Source: Promethearchaeota archaeon (GTDB taxonomy: Archaea; Asgardarchaeota; Lokiarchaeia; Sigyniarchaeales; SOKP01). Taken from it: a stretch of DNA of 64,000 bases. A program made the position numbers and the translations under genes. The notes under the pieces are model-generated. The model saw only the letters and a program-made list of their open reading frames with translations. It searched no databases and was not told the origin of the DNA. The stretch covers positions 62,001-126,000 of the forward strand of contig JAUWGH010000002.1 of the NCBI GenBank assembly GCA_030606485.1, written 5' to 3'. This document shows, piece by piece, positions 36,646 through 45,831 of this stretch. Within the stretch, counting starts at the first letter, position 1. Each line of letters opens with the position of its first letter.

Positions 36646-37968
36646 CTATTGATTTTGAATGAACTTCATATGATCGATTCTCTTTTGCAAAATCTTTTTA
36701 GTCCCAACGTCGCTCCTATGAAATAATTTTCCTTCTATAAAACTTACTCCTTTTTCAGCAATTTTTTCTGCTTCTTCAAGTGTATCAGAAATTCCTAACA
36801 TTCCAATCGCTCTCGAAGTAGTGGTATAAACTGAATTATCTTTTTTATAGACAGAAGCATAATAAAACTTTGCCCCAATCTCTTCAATTTTCTCTTTATG
36901 AATAATAATTCTCTGGTCTCTTAATGGATTTACTGGATACCCTTCTGGGGCTAAATATTTACACACAGTTGCTTTTTTTTCAAAATTAAGTTTAACGGGT
37001 AAATTGCCATCTAAAATCTTATAACACAAATCAACAAAATTATCTTTTAAAATTGGCAGAACATTCATTGCTTCTGGATCTCCCAATCTAACATTAAATT
37101 CTACTAATTTTATTCCTTTTTTAACTTTCATAAATTGACCATATAAAAACCCCTTGTATTCTGTTCCAGTCTCTTTCTTTACAGCACTAACAACTTTATT
37201 CATTTCTGAAATTGCTTCATTTATATCAAACACATCAATAAATGGTAATGAATGGTCCTCAATAGAATAAGAACCCATTCCACCTGTGTTAGGTCCTTTA
37301 TCGTCATTATATGCTCTTTTAAAATCCTGAACTAAAAGATTTCCCACAACTCTATTCCCATCAACAAGTGCTTGTAAAGTAAATTCTTCCCCCTCCAATT
37401 TTTCTTCAATAATGAAATACATTCCATTTTTAACTAATTTTTGACAATAATCAATAATCTCTTGTTTTGAAAAAAGATGATCTCCATAAACCTTTACACC
37501 TTTACCACCTGTTAATCCATCTGGTTTCACAACCACATTCTCAACTCCGAGCTCCTTGATAAATGCTTCTACGCCATCCATAGAAACGAAGATTTCATAA
37601 ATTATATTTGATTTAATATTATTTTTATCTAGTAACTGCCGTGTAAATATTTTAGAACCTTCTAACTGAGCAGCTTCAATCTTTGGACCTATGCATGGAA
37701 TTTGAGCTTTTTCTAACGCATCTGCAATTCCTACAACTAACGGAGCCTCTGGTCCAACTACAGCAAAATCAATACCATTTTGCTTGATGAAATCTATTAG
37801 TACCTTGAAATTATCTTCCTTTTCTATTTTAACACGCCCTTTACTCAATTCATCTAAACCAGCATTTCTAAAACTCATAAAAGCATATAATTCAGCTCCA
37901 CCCTTTACTAAAGCTTCAGCAATTGTATGTTCACGAGCTCCATGACCAATTATAATAACCTTCGGCAT
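36646..37968 (-). CDS. purD: Phosphoribosylamine-glycine ligase
   Basis: This 440-residue ATP-grasp enzyme makes glycinamide ribonucleotide in purine synthesis. Motifs are the N-terminal IIGHGAREHTIAEAL, FAVVGPEAPLVVGIADAL, the ATP-grasp glycine loop VVKPDGLTGGKGVKVY near 148, YNDDKGPNTGGMGSY near 225, and the metal-binding LVEFNVRLGDPEAMNVLP near 290. The length is standard. The leader is AT-rich. The small OB-fold gene follows closely on the same strand. Confidence 0.95.
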   Translation of the reverse strand: MPKVIIIGHGAREHTIAEALVKGGAELYAFMSFRNAGLDELSKGRVKIEKEDNFKVLIDFIKQNGIDFAVVGPEAPLVVGIADALEKAQIPCIGPKIEAAQLEGSKIFTRQLLDKNNIKSNIIYEIFVSMDGVEAFIKELGVENVVVKPDGLTGGKGVKVYGDHLFSKQEIIDYCQKLVKNGMYFIIEEKLEGEEFTLQALVDGNRVVGNLLVQDFKRAYNDDKGPNTGGMGSYSIEDHSLPFIDVFDINEAISEMNKVVSAVKKETGTEYKGFLYGQFMKVKKGIKLVEFNVRLGDPEAMNVLPILKDNFVDLCYKILDGNLPVKLNFEKKATVCKYLAPEGYPVNPLRDQRIIIHKEKIEEIGAKFYYASVYKKDNSVYTTTSRAIGMLGISDTLEEAEKIAEKGVSFIEGKLFHRSDVGTKKILQKRIDHMKFIQNQ

Positions 37969-38133
37969 AATTTTTCTCTTTAATATATAATAATTTTAAA
38001 TGTTTTAATATAAGTTAAATAAAGGTTTAAAAAAAATTTTTATTAAACAATTGTTAATATAGAATTAAATAGAAATACCATAAATTAGTGATATTTTATA
38101 GAATATACTGCAGAATTTTCGGATTTATTTATT

Positions 38134-38457
38134 ATGCTTTTATCAATTTTTGGAATTGTGTTATTAATTATAATTATAATATCATATAAAATTTCAAAGA
38201 AGGAAGATAAAAGTCTCATCACCTCCCTCATTATTTTAATAGGGTTCATAGGAATCGAGATCTTTATAGAAAATACAACAATTCAATTATTATTTTTTGT
38301 ATGTATTATTACTTTAATTATATATATTGTATTCTTTTGTTTCATTCCCAGGCTATTTTATATTAAAGGAAAATTCTTATTTACAGAAACAAAATCAGAA
38401 GTCTGGAAAGATTTAAAAATAGATTCTACAATTGTAGAAAAACAAGAAAAAAATTAA
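38134..38457 (+). CDS. Small membrane protein, possible antiporter-complex subunit
   Basis: This 107-residue protein has about three membrane helices (LSIFGIVLLIIIIISYKI, SLITSLIILIGFIGIEIFI, LLFFVCIITLIIYIVFFCFI) and a soluble tail. It starts only 165 nt after the purD start on the other strand and ends 15 nt before the ND2-like gene, so it is probably cotranscribed with it. Its size and helix number recall small Mrp/complex-I subunits (MrpC, MrpF or NuoK type), but I cannot confirm the family. Confidence 0.65.
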   Translation: MLLSIFGIVLLIIIIISYKISKKEDKSLITSLIILIGFIGIEIFIENTTIQLLFFVCIITLIIYIVFFCFIPRLFYIKGKFLFTETKSEVWKDLKIDSTIVEKQEKN

Positions 38458-38472
38458 ATTTTTGATAAAACA

Positions 38473-39978
38473 ATGATTGGCATTCTACTTGCTTTTATTC
38501 CGCTTTATTGTCTCTTAATTGGATTACTCTGGTCTATTTCTTGCTCCAAATCAATTTATAGGAAGAGATTTTTAACTATTTTAATTCTAATAATTTTACT
38601 TATCAATACATCAAATATTGTTATTTTTTCATTATTTGATTTGCAATATTATGATTTTAACCTTAATTTAAATGTTGGAACCTTCGTATTATGGGAAATT
38701 ATATTTGCTTTAAGTTGTATCATATTTTATTTTTCAAAAGATGAAATGACAGGCATTTTAAATGAAAGTTTATATGATTCCTTAATAATTCTAATCATAT
38801 TTAGTCTAGTTGGAGCATCGCTTACTTCAAATGTTCTAATAACTGTAATTTTTGTTATAATTGTTTATATATCTTTAGGGTTAATTTTCTATTTTGGAAA
38901 ATATTCAAAACCTTTTAAATTATTAAGAATTTTCTTTATTTCAATAATTTTAAGTATCATTTTTCTAATTCTCGGACTATTGTTAATTTATTTTGAATTT
39001 GATTCTTTTATATTAACTGAAATTAGAAATTCTGAGTTAAATCCTGGCTTAAATCTAATAATCTCCTTATTATTTTTGTTTGGATTTGGTATCCCATGTG
39101 GAATTATTCCCTTTTCTATATATCATCTTAAGGTTTATTATCACGATTCAACATATACAACTTTATTTACAATTTCCAATTTAACATTTCCAATAATTAG
39201 TTTTATCTTATTCAAATTACTCATAGCCTTCACTTATGATTTAGTAATAAATTCATTTATAATTTTAATCATTGCAGCTGTAGGGTTAATTATATCAATA
39301 ACTTACTCTTTGACTGAGACTTTTACTGCAATTGATGGAAGATCCTTTTCAATTAAAAAGATTTTAGGATTATCTTCAAATTCTGATTTCAATATGATTT
39401 TACTAATTTCAGCTTTTATCGGATTTTTACCAACTGAATCAATAAAAATTGAATATGGGAATTTTGTTTTTTTCTTTATTTTTTGTATGATTTTAATAAA
39501 AATATTATTATTTTATAGTTTAAAACCAGTAATGCTTGAGACTTTAGATGATAATATTAAAATTTTAGGTGGATTTTGGAAAAAATATAAGATTTTTGGG
39601 ATCTTTTATTTAATCGGGGGTATTTTTCTTACAATTCCGTTTGCTTTGGGAAATATCTTAATAAATTTAATCTCAAATATTTTTACAGAATCTCTAATCG
39701 ATTTACCGCATATTTCATTTATTGGTTTTACAATTTGGGCTATTTTAATTTTTTATTTCATAATTATATTAATTTGGGTTTCTATCACGTTTAATGATAT
39801 ATTCATTGGGACTCCAAAATATTTAAAAAATAAAGATATTAGACCGATAACTAAATTAGACTACCTTCCTCTAATCTTAATTTTTATATTTTCAATATTT
39901 TTATGTATCTTTTATTTTTTCAACAATATTTTATTTATGGAAATAATAAATTTTTCTACTGAACAATTTACGCATTAA
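38473..39978 (+). CDS. Proton-translocating NADH dehydrogenase / Mrp antiporter-like membrane protein
   Basis: This 501-residue protein has about 13-14 membrane helices. The central segment LFGFGIPCGIIPFSIYHLKVYYHDSTYTTLFTISN resembles the NuoM/NuoN/MrpD signature around the K-x-x-x-x-P-x-H-x-W-x-P...A-P helix, but the canonical lysine and tryptophan are missing. It would be a divergent ion-pumping subunit of a complex-I-like or hydrogenase-linked complex. Together with the 107-residue gene it makes a two-gene unit without catalytic subunits, which is unusual. Confidence 0.68.
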   Translation: MIGILLAFIPLYCLLIGLLWSISCSKSIYRKRFLTILILIILLINTSNIVIFSLFDLQYYDFNLNLNVGTFVLWEIIFALSCIIFYFSKDEMTGILNESLYDSLIILIIFSLVGASLTSNVLITVIFVIIVYISLGLIFYFGKYSKPFKLLRIFFISIILSIIFLILGLLLIYFEFDSFILTEIRNSELNPGLNLIISLLFLFGFGIPCGIIPFSIYHLKVYYHDSTYTTLFTISNLTFPIISFILFKLLIAFTYDLVINSFIILIIAAVGLIISITYSLTETFTAIDGRSFSIKKILGLSSNSDFNMILLISAFIGFLPTESIKIEYGNFVFFFIFCMILIKILLFYSLKPVMLETLDDNIKILGGFWKKYKIFGIFYLIGGIFLTIPFALGNILINLISNIFTESLIDLPHISFIGFTIWAILIFYFIIILIWVSITFNDIFIGTPKYLKNKDIRPITKLDYLPLILIFIFSIFLCIFYFFNNILFMEIINFSTEQFTH

Positions 39979-41392
39979 TTTTTTTTCTCTTTAAATATAT
40001 TTCTGTAGCTTTATTAAGATCAACTGAAGTTAATGACCGTTTTAATTTATTCTGTAGTTTCTCAACATAAGTTTTACATAATTTTAAACTTAAATTTCCT
40101 TGTTTTTCTTTTATTAAATAAAATAATTCGCTCTCTAACGTATCAAATGAAGTTTTTATAATTGAATCTTCTTTAACCGTATCCAGACTAACTTTAATAT
40201 CCTGAGGTTTTAAAAATTGTTTTTCTGGCTTTTTCTCAATTTCCTTAATTGGCTTTTCTTCTGGAGTTTTTATTTTTGTTGTTTTAACTTGAGGAGGAAG
40301 AGGTTTTACTAAGACTTTTTGAGAAAATAAAATTTTTTCGGGAGCTTTAACCTTATGTTTCTCAACTTTTTTTTCTTTTTTTTCTTTTTCGATTAATTTT
40401 TCGATTTCATTAATTTTTTGCTCGATGGCTGATAAATGTATAAATTCTTGAAACTTATTGCAAATATCTTTTAAATGATTAAAATGATTAATTGCATCTA
40501 AGTATCTTTTGTTAATAACTTCATTTTCTGCAATTTTTAGTAAATCATTAAATTCTGATGGAAATTCTTTTTTTATCTTTAATTCATTTGAGATAATATT
40601 TATTAATTTGTTCTTAATTTCAGGATCTTTAAGCGAAATACCAAATGCTGGAAAATTATATTCCTTTTCTATTTGTTTTACTTCTATTGCTTCCGATAAA
40701 TCTTGTTTATTTGCAAATATTATAAGTTTTGAAAATTTTCCATCGGTTTTTTGAAGATTAATAAAATGTGTCAATGTTTTGGTTTTATAATTTGTAGAGT
40801 CAAAAACCAGCAAAATTAAATCAGCTCCACTTAAAAATTTATTCCATAAGGGAGAAAAATTATCTTCTAATTGGAAATCCCATAAATCAAAATATAAGTT
40901 ATCAATATCTATTTTATAAGATTTTGCAAAATTCATAAATATTTTGGGTTCAAAATTTAATTTTAAAAGATTTGCAATTGTGGTTTTTCCTGAACCATAA
41001 GGTCCTATTAGTGCGATTTTTGAATGAAGTTCATAATGAATTTTTTTCAAAAACTCAGTAAATTCATTTCTTTCTTTATTTTTTTCTTTAATCTCCAAAG
41101 AATTGGGAAATGAATTTTGAAATCTTTTAATAATTTTATTTAAAACTTCATTAACATAATCGCTTTTATCAACAAGATCGGCAATAATTAAATAGAAAAC
41201 ATTATTTCTTATAATGTAAAACAATTGATAATTTCCAAAAGGACGATTAAAAAACTGATTTGGTATTGGTAAATCAATAAATTCATTTAATAGGTCTTGA
41301 ACATTTTTAAATTGCTCATTATTAAAAGCTAATGCATAAGAATAACTAAAAATTATATTTTTATTGAAAATAATGTAAATTTGCCGTAGCAA
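39968..41392 (-). CDS. Longin-like domain fused to an Arf-like small GTPase with extended C-terminus
   Basis: Residues 1-115 look like a longin domain (QIYIIFNKNIIFSYSYALAF, then QLFYIIRNNVFYLIIADL). Residues 122-275 are an Arf/Ras-like GTPase: P-loop GPYGSGKTT (130-138), switch II FDLWDFQLED (168-177), PLWNKFLSGADLILLVFDST and NKQD (228-231). In Arf the switch II reads WD-x-GGQ. Here it is WDFQLE, so both the glycines and the catalytic glutamine are changed. Residues 285-340 are helical, and a Lys/Glu/Pro-rich stretch follows. It is likely a membrane-trafficking-like regulatory GTPase. It overlaps the 3' end of the ND2-like gene by 11 nt, tail to tail. Confidence 0.82.
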   Translation of the reverse strand: MLRQIYIIFNKNIIFSYSYALAFNNEQFKNVQDLLNEFIDLPIPNQFFNRPFGNYQLFYIIRNNVFYLIIADLVDKSDYVNEVLNKIIKRFQNSFPNSLEIKEKNKERNEFTEFLKKIHYELHSKIALIGPYGSGKTTIANLLKLNFEPKIFMNFAKSYKIDIDNLYFDLWDFQLEDNFSPLWNKFLSGADLILLVFDSTNYKTKTLTHFINLQKTDGKFSKLIIFANKQDLSEAIEVKQIEKEYNFPAFGISLKDPEIKNKLINIISNELKIKKEFPSEFNDLLKIAENEVINKRYLDAINHFNHLKDICNKFQEFIHLSAIEQKINEIEKLIEKEKKEKKVEKHKVKAPEKILFSQKVLVKPLPPQVKTTKIKTPEEKPIKEIEKKPEKQFLKPQDIKVSLDTVKEDSIIKTSFDTLESELFYLIKEKQGNLSLKLCKTYVEKLQNKLKRSLTSVDLNKATEIYLKRKKINA

Positions 41393-41548
41393 TTCTCAAA
41401 ATCATCTATTCACAGCTTTTTATATTATCTATAATAAAAAATAACTCTTATAAGTGTTCCTTATTTCAGAAAAATCAAAATTAAATAGATTAAAATTTTA
41501 CTATAACTTAATAAACTGATTAGAAAAATTTTGGCTTGAAAAAATAGG

Positions 41549-42484
41549 ATGAATACCGACCCCCACTCAATCATTGATTTCCTTTTAAGACATGGATTTA
41601 AAAAACAAAATACAGAACTATTAAAAAAAATTGCTAAAGATATAGATGCATTATGCATTAGATGCCAACGAGATAGAATTCAATGTACTTTATCCCCCTT
41701 ATGTTCAAGAAGATTTTTATTGAAATTGCGTATAAAATCAGGGGCGAAATTAGATGATGTTCCCAAATTCTGTTATCGGCAATTGGTGAATCTTATTGCT
41801 CGAGATAAAGAAAAGAAGAGAACATTATATAGACCGGTTGATTCCTATATCTATTTATTAGATTTCTTCGCTATTTTTTTCCCAAAAAATTACCGCTCTC
41901 TTTTTAAAAATTTATCATTCAGAAAATATGAAGAAGCCATAGATGTGTTAGAATCTTTCAAGAGAAAAATGAAAGATGATTTTAGATATTTTTTGACGGA
42001 AAATTATTTAATTATCAAATTTTATGAAAAAATTTATCTATCTTATTTAAAAGAGCAATATGTTTGCTGTAATTTAAGAAGAGATGAAATTTCTGATATA
42101 AATTTACTGGAAAATCTTATTTTATTTTTAGCCACAAATTATTCTCATATAATAATTGAAAGAACACCCGAAGATTCAATTTTAATTTCTTTAAAAGTAT
42201 TTAAAAAGAAACAAACGGATTTACATAAATATTTTAATGAAGATATCGATGAAAATAAGTCATTATTTTTAAAAGATATTGATATAATAAGTGATATCTC
42301 TAATGAAATTAAAATCTATTTTGATGAGTCAGACAATATTGATGTTAGATTAAATGTAAAACTAAAAACAAACATAAATCATGAATTTCTTGGAAAACGG
42401 CAAATAAATTATGAGAATATTCAGAATATATTTGATTTTTTTAACCATTTATATAAAAAAGAACTAAAGGAGCAGAAAAAATGA
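41549..42484 (+). CDS. Uncharacterised protein with N-terminal cysteine cluster
   Basis: I do not recognise this 311-residue protein. It has four close cysteines (CIRCQRDRIQCTLSPLC near 37-53) that may bind a metal, then a mostly helical, Lys/Phe-rich middle (SLFKNLSFRKYEEAIDVLESFKRKMKDDF) and a beta-rich C-terminal part (IIIERTPEDSILISLKVF). It is divergent from the longin-GTPase gene across 156 nt. The start ATG has aggatga just upstream. No membrane helix or signal peptide is seen. Confidence 0.75.
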   Translation: MNTDPHSIIDFLLRHGFKKQNTELLKKIAKDIDALCIRCQRDRIQCTLSPLCSRRFLLKLRIKSGAKLDDVPKFCYRQLVNLIARDKEKKRTLYRPVDSYIYLLDFFAIFFPKNYRSLFKNLSFRKYEEAIDVLESFKRKMKDDFRYFLTENYLIIKFYEKIYLSYLKEQYVCCNLRRDEISDINLLENLILFLATNYSHIIIERTPEDSILISLKVFKKKQTDLHKYFNEDIDENKSLFLKDIDIISDISNEIKIYFDESDNIDVRLNVKLKTNINHEFLGKRQINYENIQNIFDFFNHLYKKELKEQKK

Positions 42485-42538
42485 AAAAAATATATATAAA
42501 TTTAATTCATCTAAATAAAATAAGGAGTGTAGTGATTA

Positions 42539-43609
42539 ATGTCTAACGAAATATCTGGAGCACCAACAGCAATGGAAAAAATTTTGGAACTAATTGAAGA
42601 AGAAAAGTTCCAGAGTGCTGTAGAAGCGATATATGAATATTTAAGCATAGAACATGAGGATTATATTAATCGTCTGGAGATTTTAATTAAAAAACTTTCC
42701 CATATTGCAAAGAAAGGAGCTGTTGTTATAAGAACATTAATCCCTAAGTTGCTTAAAAACTTAGCGATAAAAGACGATGTTCTAAGATATGCTTTTGTGT
42801 TAGCCTTAAAACCAATATGTGAAATGGAATATGAAATTATTTTACCCTTCTCTAAGGAATTATTAAAATCTGAAGATCCAAATGTAAAGGAAGGAATGCT
42901 TCAATTAATAAACTTCATTGCTAATGTATATAAAATCGAAAATAAAGATTTAATTAAACTAATTCTTGAAAAACTTTCTGATGAGCAAGAATTTGTTCAG
43001 ACCAAAGCTATTCAAGCACTAAAATCTATTGGAAAAAATAACCCGATTATTTTAGAAGAAGTAATTTTAGAATCTTGTAAACACGCAGAAGATAATTTTA
43101 AGGAAAAATGTGATAATGTCCTAAAAACTCTTACTTCTGTTAAAGATTTAGAGGAAAAAGATATAGAAAAAAGAGAGCTGGCTGTAAAGGAAAAGGAATT
43201 AGAAGAACGGGAAATTGAGATAAAGAAAGAAGAACTTGAATTTAAAGAAAAAGAATTAGAAGATAAAGAGAAAGCTTTAAAGGACAAAGTAGTAGATGAG
43301 GAATTAGAACAAAAAGAAAAAATTCTCGCAGATAAAGAACGGGAATTAAAAGAAAAAGAACTTGAATTAAAAGAAAAAGAATTAGAAGTAGAAGAAAAAG
43401 AAAAACAATTAGAAGAAAAGAGTTTAGAAGTAAAGGAAGAATTATTAGAAAAGAAAAAAGAATTAGTTGAAAAAGAAAAGGAACTATCCCATGCAGAGTT
43501 GGAATTAAAAGAAAAAGAACTTAAAGAGAAAGAACTTGATATAAGAGAAAAAGAAAAACAAAGAATTAAAAAAACACTGAAGAAAGTAGAAAAAAAACAA
43601 AAAAAATAA
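42539..43609 (+). CDS. HEAT-like helical repeat protein with long coiled coil
   Basis: Residues 1-200 are antiparallel helix pairs of the HEAT/armadillo type (VKEGMLQLINFIANVYK, FVQTKAIQALKSIGKNNP). Residues 205-356 are a continuous charged coiled coil made of repeats of KEKELE/KEKELEL type. A good ribosome-binding site (aaggagtg) lies upstream. Asgard genomes encode many such scaffold-like proteins. It would be a cytosolic scaffold or adaptor. The coiled coil may be partly a product of simple-sequence expansion. Confidence 0.8.
   Translation: MSNEISGAPTAMEKILELIEEEKFQSAVEAIYEYLSIEHEDYINRLEILIKKLSHIAKKGAVVIRTLIPKLLKNLAIKDDVLRYAFVLALKPICEMEYEIILPFSKELLKSEDPNVKEGMLQLINFIANVYKIENKDLIKLILEKLSDEQEFVQTKAIQALKSIGKNNPIILEEVILESCKHAEDNFKEKCDNVLKTLTSVKDLEEKDIEKRELAVKEKELEEREIEIKKEELEFKEKELEDKEKALKDKVVDEELEQKEKILADKERELKEKELELKEKELEVEEKEKQLEEKSLEVKEELLEKKKELVEKEKELSHAELELKEKELKEKELDIREKEKQRIKKTLKKVEKKQKK
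43150..43605 (+). repeat. Low-complexity Lys/Glu codon repeat coding for a coiled coil
   Basis: The DNA consists of imperfect 12-21 nt units of the gaaaaagaattaga kind, giving repeated KEKELE peptides. The antisense strand stays open over this region (TTC/TCT codons) but codes only for a Ser/Phe-rich chain and is not a gene. Confidence 0.8.
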
Positions 43610-43633
43610 TACTCCAATAATATTTCAAAAATT

Positions 43634-44638
43634 TTAAACAATCGGTTTTTTATGTAATCGTTTTACAATTTCTCTCAGAAGTTCTACTCTATGTGACTCT
43701 GGAGGTAAATTCATTGATATTTCCTTAGCAATATTATATGCAGTTTCAATAAATTTAAGATTCTCTAACATCTCAATTATTTGTATTTTATAATCAACAT
43801 CTTCAATCTCTTTTAGATAAATCAATAACTTTTCTTTAATTAGTTCAAATATTTGTGGATAGGAACGATCTTTATAAACTATTTTTACTAAATTCTCAAA
43901 TGAATTCAAAATGTTATATAACTCGTTTTTTGAATAACTATCAATATTATTTAAGATTTTATTCACAAATATTTCGCTTTTCTCATACTTTTGCATTTTA
44001 TTTGACGTTGAGATTAAACTCAATAACGATTGTTCGTAAAGGAATTTACTTTTTATATTATCAATAATCTTATCATTAATCCATTCTATCAAATTCGGTA
44101 TGTTGAATTTCTCAATTACATCACATAAGAAATTTATAACCGAAAAATATAATCTCGCATTTTCAATGCTGTTTGAACCAAGATAAGAAACTAACCCATA
44201 CTTAATTCGTCCCATAGCATCTTCAAAATTAATAGGTGTCTCAGCAAATTTATAAAATATAGATTCTAATATTGGTCTAAGTTTTTGCTGAGCTTTAAAA
44301 TCATAAACAAAATAACGACCAAAGTCAGGTTGAGGCCCTAAAACCTTTTCTTTTTTTTTCCGTCCTCCAACTTCTTTAGATTTCGGTTTCATTTTTTGCT
44401 GAGTTGCTTTCTTTAATTTTAATTCTTCAGAAAGCTTTTTGGCCTCTTCTTCAGGCAAAATTTCTAAAATTATCTTATCTTTTTCTTTGACATATATTTT
44501 GAAAAAAATATTCTCTATTGATTCAGGAAATAATTGATCTCGAATATTTTTAGGTATAGTTATCCCACCACTCTTCTTTAGATTAACGATGTCCTCAAAA
44601 TAGATTTTTTCAGGGTCATCCTTATCTTGATTTTCCAT
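43634..44638 (-). CDS. SpoVT/AbrB-fold domain protein with helical C-terminus
   Basis: In this 334-residue protein, residues 10-58 match a swapped-hairpin AbrB domain: EDIVNLKKSGGITIPKNIRDQLFPE, then FFKIYVKEKDKIILEIL. A Lys-rich linker follows (KKATQQKMKPKSKEVGGRKKKEK), then about 240 residues of helical-repeat sequence (ENARLYFSVINFLCDVIEKFN). AbrB domains bind DNA as dimers. The combination with a long helical C-terminus suggests a regulator with a protein-interaction part. It is convergent with the HEAT/coiled-coil gene. Confidence 0.75.
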   Translation of the reverse strand: MENQDKDDPEKIYFEDIVNLKKSGGITIPKNIRDQLFPESIENIFFKIYVKEKDKIILEILPEEEAKKLSEELKLKKATQQKMKPKSKEVGGRKKKEKVLGPQPDFGRYFVYDFKAQQKLRPILESIFYKFAETPINFEDAMGRIKYGLVSYLGSNSIENARLYFSVINFLCDVIEKFNIPNLIEWINDKIIDNIKSKFLYEQSLLSLISTSNKMQKYEKSEIFVNKILNNIDSYSKNELYNILNSFENLVKIVYKDRSYPQIFELIKEKLLIYLKEIEDVDYKIQIIEMLENLKFIETAYNIAKEISMNLPPESHRVELLREIVKRLHKKPIV

Positions 44639-44742
44639 TATAGAATTAAACCCATAAAATTTTTTATTTCTAAAATTAATATTATCTAAGGTCTTTTACA
44701 AATTTAATTGATTTAAAATAGAATATATATTTATATTCTTGC

Positions 44743-45678
44743 TTAATATCCTAGATTTTTTTTAAAAAATTTATACCACTTGATAGGTAAATTTTTTTTA
44801 ATAATTTTTGGAAATTCTTGAATTTTTAATACACCTAAATCAGAAATTATCCCTGTAATGTATTTTGAAGGAGTAATATCAAAATAATAATTTTGGATTT
44901 CTAACAATTTATTTTGTATCATCTTATTATAAATCTCTTGTGTTGGTTTTCTTTCTATGAGAATCTCTTCACCATAATGACTTCTAAGATTATATTTAAA
45001 CGAGTCACCAACAGCATATACATCAATATCTTTTCCCTTAGCTAAATTTGCTAAAGGATACGTTCCTATCTTGTTTATTATTGACCCATTTTTTAAGATG
45101 CTATCAATACCAACTAAGACCAAATCAATTTGATCAATGAATTTTCCCATGGCTGCGTCGATTATGAGATTTGTTTTAAAATGAGATGACAAAATTTCAG
45201 CAACGTTATGTCCCTCAAGAAGCGGTCTTGATTCTAAGACAAAAAATTCTAAATTATAATCTTTAAGTTTAATTAGAAGATTGATAATAGTTGAACTATA
45301 AGAGATCAACATAATTTTCATATCTTTTTTATTAAAATTTTTTAAAAATGTAAGGAATTCTTGTTCAAGGGCTTTTTTTCTCTTATTTTTTTCTTTTTTA
45401 TAATTATTTAATCTTTGGAAAAGGGATTTTTTAGTAAAAGTTTCTAAATCGTGAATCAAATATCCAATAAAATTGATAAGTGTTGCCATGCTAGGGCGAG
45501 ATTCAATAATTTTTTTTGAGAGTTCAATCATAAGTTCTTTAATATCTCTATTTGGATCTGATATCAGTTCCAATTGTTTTTTTATTATTTCATAAGCATC
45601 ATCTATTAGTTCATTAGCACCAGAAGTGTTATTTTTTTTTAAATCTTGTATCAGTTTTTGAATTTTAATTTCAATCAA
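44743..45678 (-). CDS. Initiation factor 2B (eIF2B alpha/beta/delta)-family protein
   Basis: In this 311-residue protein, residues 140-280 show the family core: MLISYSSTIINLLIKL, VLESRPLLEGHNVAEIL, LVLVGIDSILKNGSIINKIGTYPLANLAKG and YAVGDSFKY. Archaeal members are either ribose-1,5-bisphosphate isomerases in AMP salvage or eIF2B-like. The N-terminal half is a helical bundle (EIKIQKLIQDLKKNN), as in both groups. The conserved catalytic residues of the isomerase cannot be told apart by eye. It is on the same strand as the AbrB-fold gene, with 104 nt between. Confidence 0.82.
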   Translation of the reverse strand: MIEIKIQKLIQDLKKNNTSGANELIDDAYEIIKKQLELISDPNRDIKELMIELSKKIIESRPSMATLINFIGYLIHDLETFTKKSLFQRLNNYKKEKNKRKKALEQEFLTFLKNFNKKDMKIMLISYSSTIINLLIKLKDYNLEFFVLESRPLLEGHNVAEILSSHFKTNLIIDAAMGKFIDQIDLVLVGIDSILKNGSIINKIGTYPLANLAKGKDIDVYAVGDSFKYNLRSHYGEEILIERKPTQEIYNKMIQNKLLEIQNYYFDITPSKYITGIISDLGVLKIQEFPKIIKKNLPIKWYKFFKKNLGY

Positions 45679-45831
45679 AATATTTACATCTCAATAATCG
45701 ATTATTTTATTTTTTCTATTTTTATTTCTTTTTCAGACATATACAACATTAAATATATGTCTTAAATGAAATTTAATTAGCAAAAAAAGAAAAAAATTTT
45801 ATAGATTAACGTTTAAATATTATTTAACTAT

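Noticed and set aside
43012-43641. Long open frame on the minus strand (about 209 codons, Ser/Phe-rich)
   Set aside because: It is the antisense of the Lys/Glu coiled-coil repeat. GAA/AAA-rich codons leave the opposite strand free of stops, and the product has no domain-like composition.
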